DNA of 64,000 nucleotides from Azolla caroliniana (Eukaryota > Polypodiophyta), in the NCBI GenBank assembly GCA_043228905.1, contig JBHGNT010000002.1, positions 20,894,001 to 20,958,000 on the forward strand. Direction: 5' to 3'. Position numbers and translations under genes: made by a program. This document shows positions 62,365 to 64,000 of this stretch, one piece after another. Under the pieces are notes generated by a model, which was not told the origin of the DNA, did no database searches, and worked only from the letters and a program-made list of their open reading frames with translations. Each line of letters opens with the position of its first letter. Position 1 is the stretch's first letter.

Positions 62365-64000
62365 ATCAGGGCGGCAAAAAGCTAAGGCGAATCATATAAC
62401 AGTATTTGACGATACTATTTCCACCTTGAGGTCTGCCCCCACCACAGCCCAGCAAACCCACGCCACCACCACATTCCGTGAAACGGAGGTTAGTAGAGTT
62501 GGCTGCCATAGAATGGGATGATGAACCACAATCTTCCCAACCTAGCACGCGGACAAGACAAGGAGAATGGCCGGCGAACTGGGAGGAAGCTTCGTAGGAG
62601 TAAGAAGCCGAGAAATGCCAGGAAAGTCCGAGGCCAAAATGGCGTAGGATGGACAAGAAAGATGGGTGCGGACTAGTCAAAGACACAACCGCGGACAAAG
62701 ACATAACCGCCTTGGTCGACAGTTCCGCAGCTATAGAGCCCAACACCACTTTCGAACTAATCCGGGAACTACGGTCAATCATTACGAACCAATCGCAGCA
62801 TGGGAAAGGCATACTCACGGCGGAGAGCGAAGTCCTAAAGTACCCGGACATCCCAGATACAATCCATGAGTTCGGTGCACTACTACAATTTGGAACAACT
62901 TACGAACTCATGGAATTTTTGGCAATGCAGCAAATTAAGGTATCGCAGCGAATGGCGGAGGAGCACGCAGAACAATAGATGATTGAGCGTGTGCTCACAC
63001 AAACAACGGAAAGTGAGGATGAAGGGCCTCTAGCCAAGGTTGGCAGGAAACGGAATGCGGGGATTCGGCGTATGGGCATCGAACTACCTCCATTGAATGC
63101 TGAGCGTGTGCTCACACAAACAACGGAAAGTGAGGATGAAGGGCCTCTAGCCAAGGTTGGCAGGAAACGGAATGCGGGGATTCGGCGTATGGGCATCGAA
63201 CTACCTCCATTGAATGCGGCCCTAGTCGAGGTACATCGGGAGTTGGCTAGAGTAAGTGTGGGAGCCAAGGATATGGCTAGCAAGAATAAAAACGTGTGGA
63301 AAACAGTCAAGATGACTCAAGCCCAATTACAGCAGGCCCAACAACGTATTACGGAGGTTGAACACAGCATCACTAGGGCACCGCAAAGAGGAGATTGCCA
63401 CACAACAGGACATTGTTGCTAAAGCAAAAAGGGCTACGCAGCTTGCGGAGTCTGAGATTGACTGCCTCCTCTCTGAACTCCGCCAATCCTCCGACAGAGA
63501 AAAGGACATCCGAGCCAAAGGCCGAAAGGTAGTGAAGGCCCTCAAAGAGAAACTCGAAACGGAGGCAACAACGCACACTCACACGAAAGAAGAAAACACC
63601 AAACTACGGGAGGAAGCCCAAAATTCGGAAGCGATGATCACAGGACTCCGGGCGTGGTACGACGAGCAACTCGTACGAGAAAAGGAGGTGAGGCATCAGG
63701 TCAAAGTCCGCCTAAACAATGAAATGGGCCGGCTGGAGGAATTACATTCGAAAGAGTCTTAGATATGGCCAGGAATGAATAACCATTATGAGGAAGCGGC
63801 TGCAACTAATAAGCAAGAAATCGAAAACCTCAAAAATACCCTAGAATAAGCGCAAAACTGCTGCCAAGTAATAACCGACAACGTGCGCATACTTTTTCAA
63901 ACAAATCGGGAGAGGTTTATGGCGCAATTACAAGCAGCGCTAGACAAAGGCTGGATGGAGTGGGTAACACAAGCGGCGGAGTTGCATACCTGCCGAGCGG
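62365..64000 (+). pseudogene. J: continuation, coiled-coil ORF, runs off the window
   Basis: After the H insertion the J frame continues (YQGGKKLRRII), then in other frames LIRELRSIITNQSQHGKGI, a 39-residue tandem duplication (62984-63217) and a long heptad-rich stretch (TQAQLQQAQQRITEVEHSI; RQSSDREKDIRAKGRKVVKA; KEKLETEA). Stops at 62976, 63760 and 63847. This looks like the N-terminal coiled-coil part of a Gag-type protein of a large Ty3/gypsy element. Confidence 0.5.
62984..63217 (+). repeat. Perfect 117-bp in-frame tandem duplication in J
   Basis: Two copies, 62984-63100 and 63101-63217, identical as far as I can read. Each encodes 39 residues (ERVLTQTTESEDEGPLAKVG...). Perfect identity inside a decayed ORF means the duplication is recent. 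Confidence 0.92.

Overview
The window reads as eukaryotic, plant-type heterochromatin built almost entirely of nested transposable elements. I see no ordinary host gene. Plant-like features are GT-AG spliceosomal introns, Ty1/copia and Ty3/gypsy elements with plant-style Gag and Pol, L1-type LINE fragments, and a primer-binding site matching tRNA-Trp as I recall it from plants. The elements suggest a streptophyte with a bloated genome; a charophyte alga such as Chara is my tentative guess, not something the sequence proves.

Layout, left to right. (1) Positions 1-21823 are four elements nested like dolls. F (+, decayed chromovirus-like Ty3/gypsy, 17815-21823) was hit by A (-, tRNA-Trp-primed Ty3/gypsy, 1-928 and 13968-17795). 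A was hit by B (-, chromodomain Ty3/gypsy, 929-13967, TSD CAGGG). B was hit by C (-, a near-complete tRNA-Trp-primed Ty3/gypsy, 1395-9182, TSD ACGC). Part of B is also replaced by an LTR-like fragment (about 10196-10822). (2) 21824-28614 is old sequence with a minus-strand L1-like LINE remnant and the 3' end of a plus-strand one. (3) 28615-31895 is a decayed Ty1/copia element carrying a solo LTR. (4) 31936-48767 is element G, of the same tRNA-Trp-primed family as A and C but with a different LTR (TSD CCGT). It contains a solo LTR of its own family and, at 36837-45951, a 9115-bp DNA transposon (K). (5) 48768-53724 is a decayed plus-strand Ty3/gypsy element (I). (6) 53877-64000 is a long plus-strand coiled-coil ORF (J), split by a minus-strand three-LTR complex of the tRNA-Trp-primed family (H, 54523-62360).

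The outstanding item is K. It has 36-bp terminal inverted repeats with one mismatch, a 4-bp target duplication (TTTG) and two divergent genes that both look intact. K1 (-, 926 codons, single exon) resembles the uncharacterised DUF7869-type proteins and is the candidate transposase. K2 (+, six exons, about 974 codons) joins a ParB/sulfiredoxin-like domain to a bacterial-type amino-DNA methyltransferase (DIPY, then FSGTG). Intron 1 of K2 holds eight copies of a near-perfect palindrome at a 51-52 bp period, which looks like a binding-site array. A transposase-like protein, a ParB-methyltransferase fusion and a palindrome array inside one mobile element form a candidate undescribed self-recognition or self-methylation system.

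The tRNA-Trp-primed family (A, C, G, H) shares further distinctive features: a protease with DHG in place of DTG/DSG, a conserved T-run plus stop at the Pro-Pol junction that looks like a -1 frameshift site, no chromodomain, and 4-bp target duplications. Several LTRs carry pol III box A/B-like (tRNA-like) sequence, and the B LTR carries a textbook heat-shock-element array just upstream of its TATA box.
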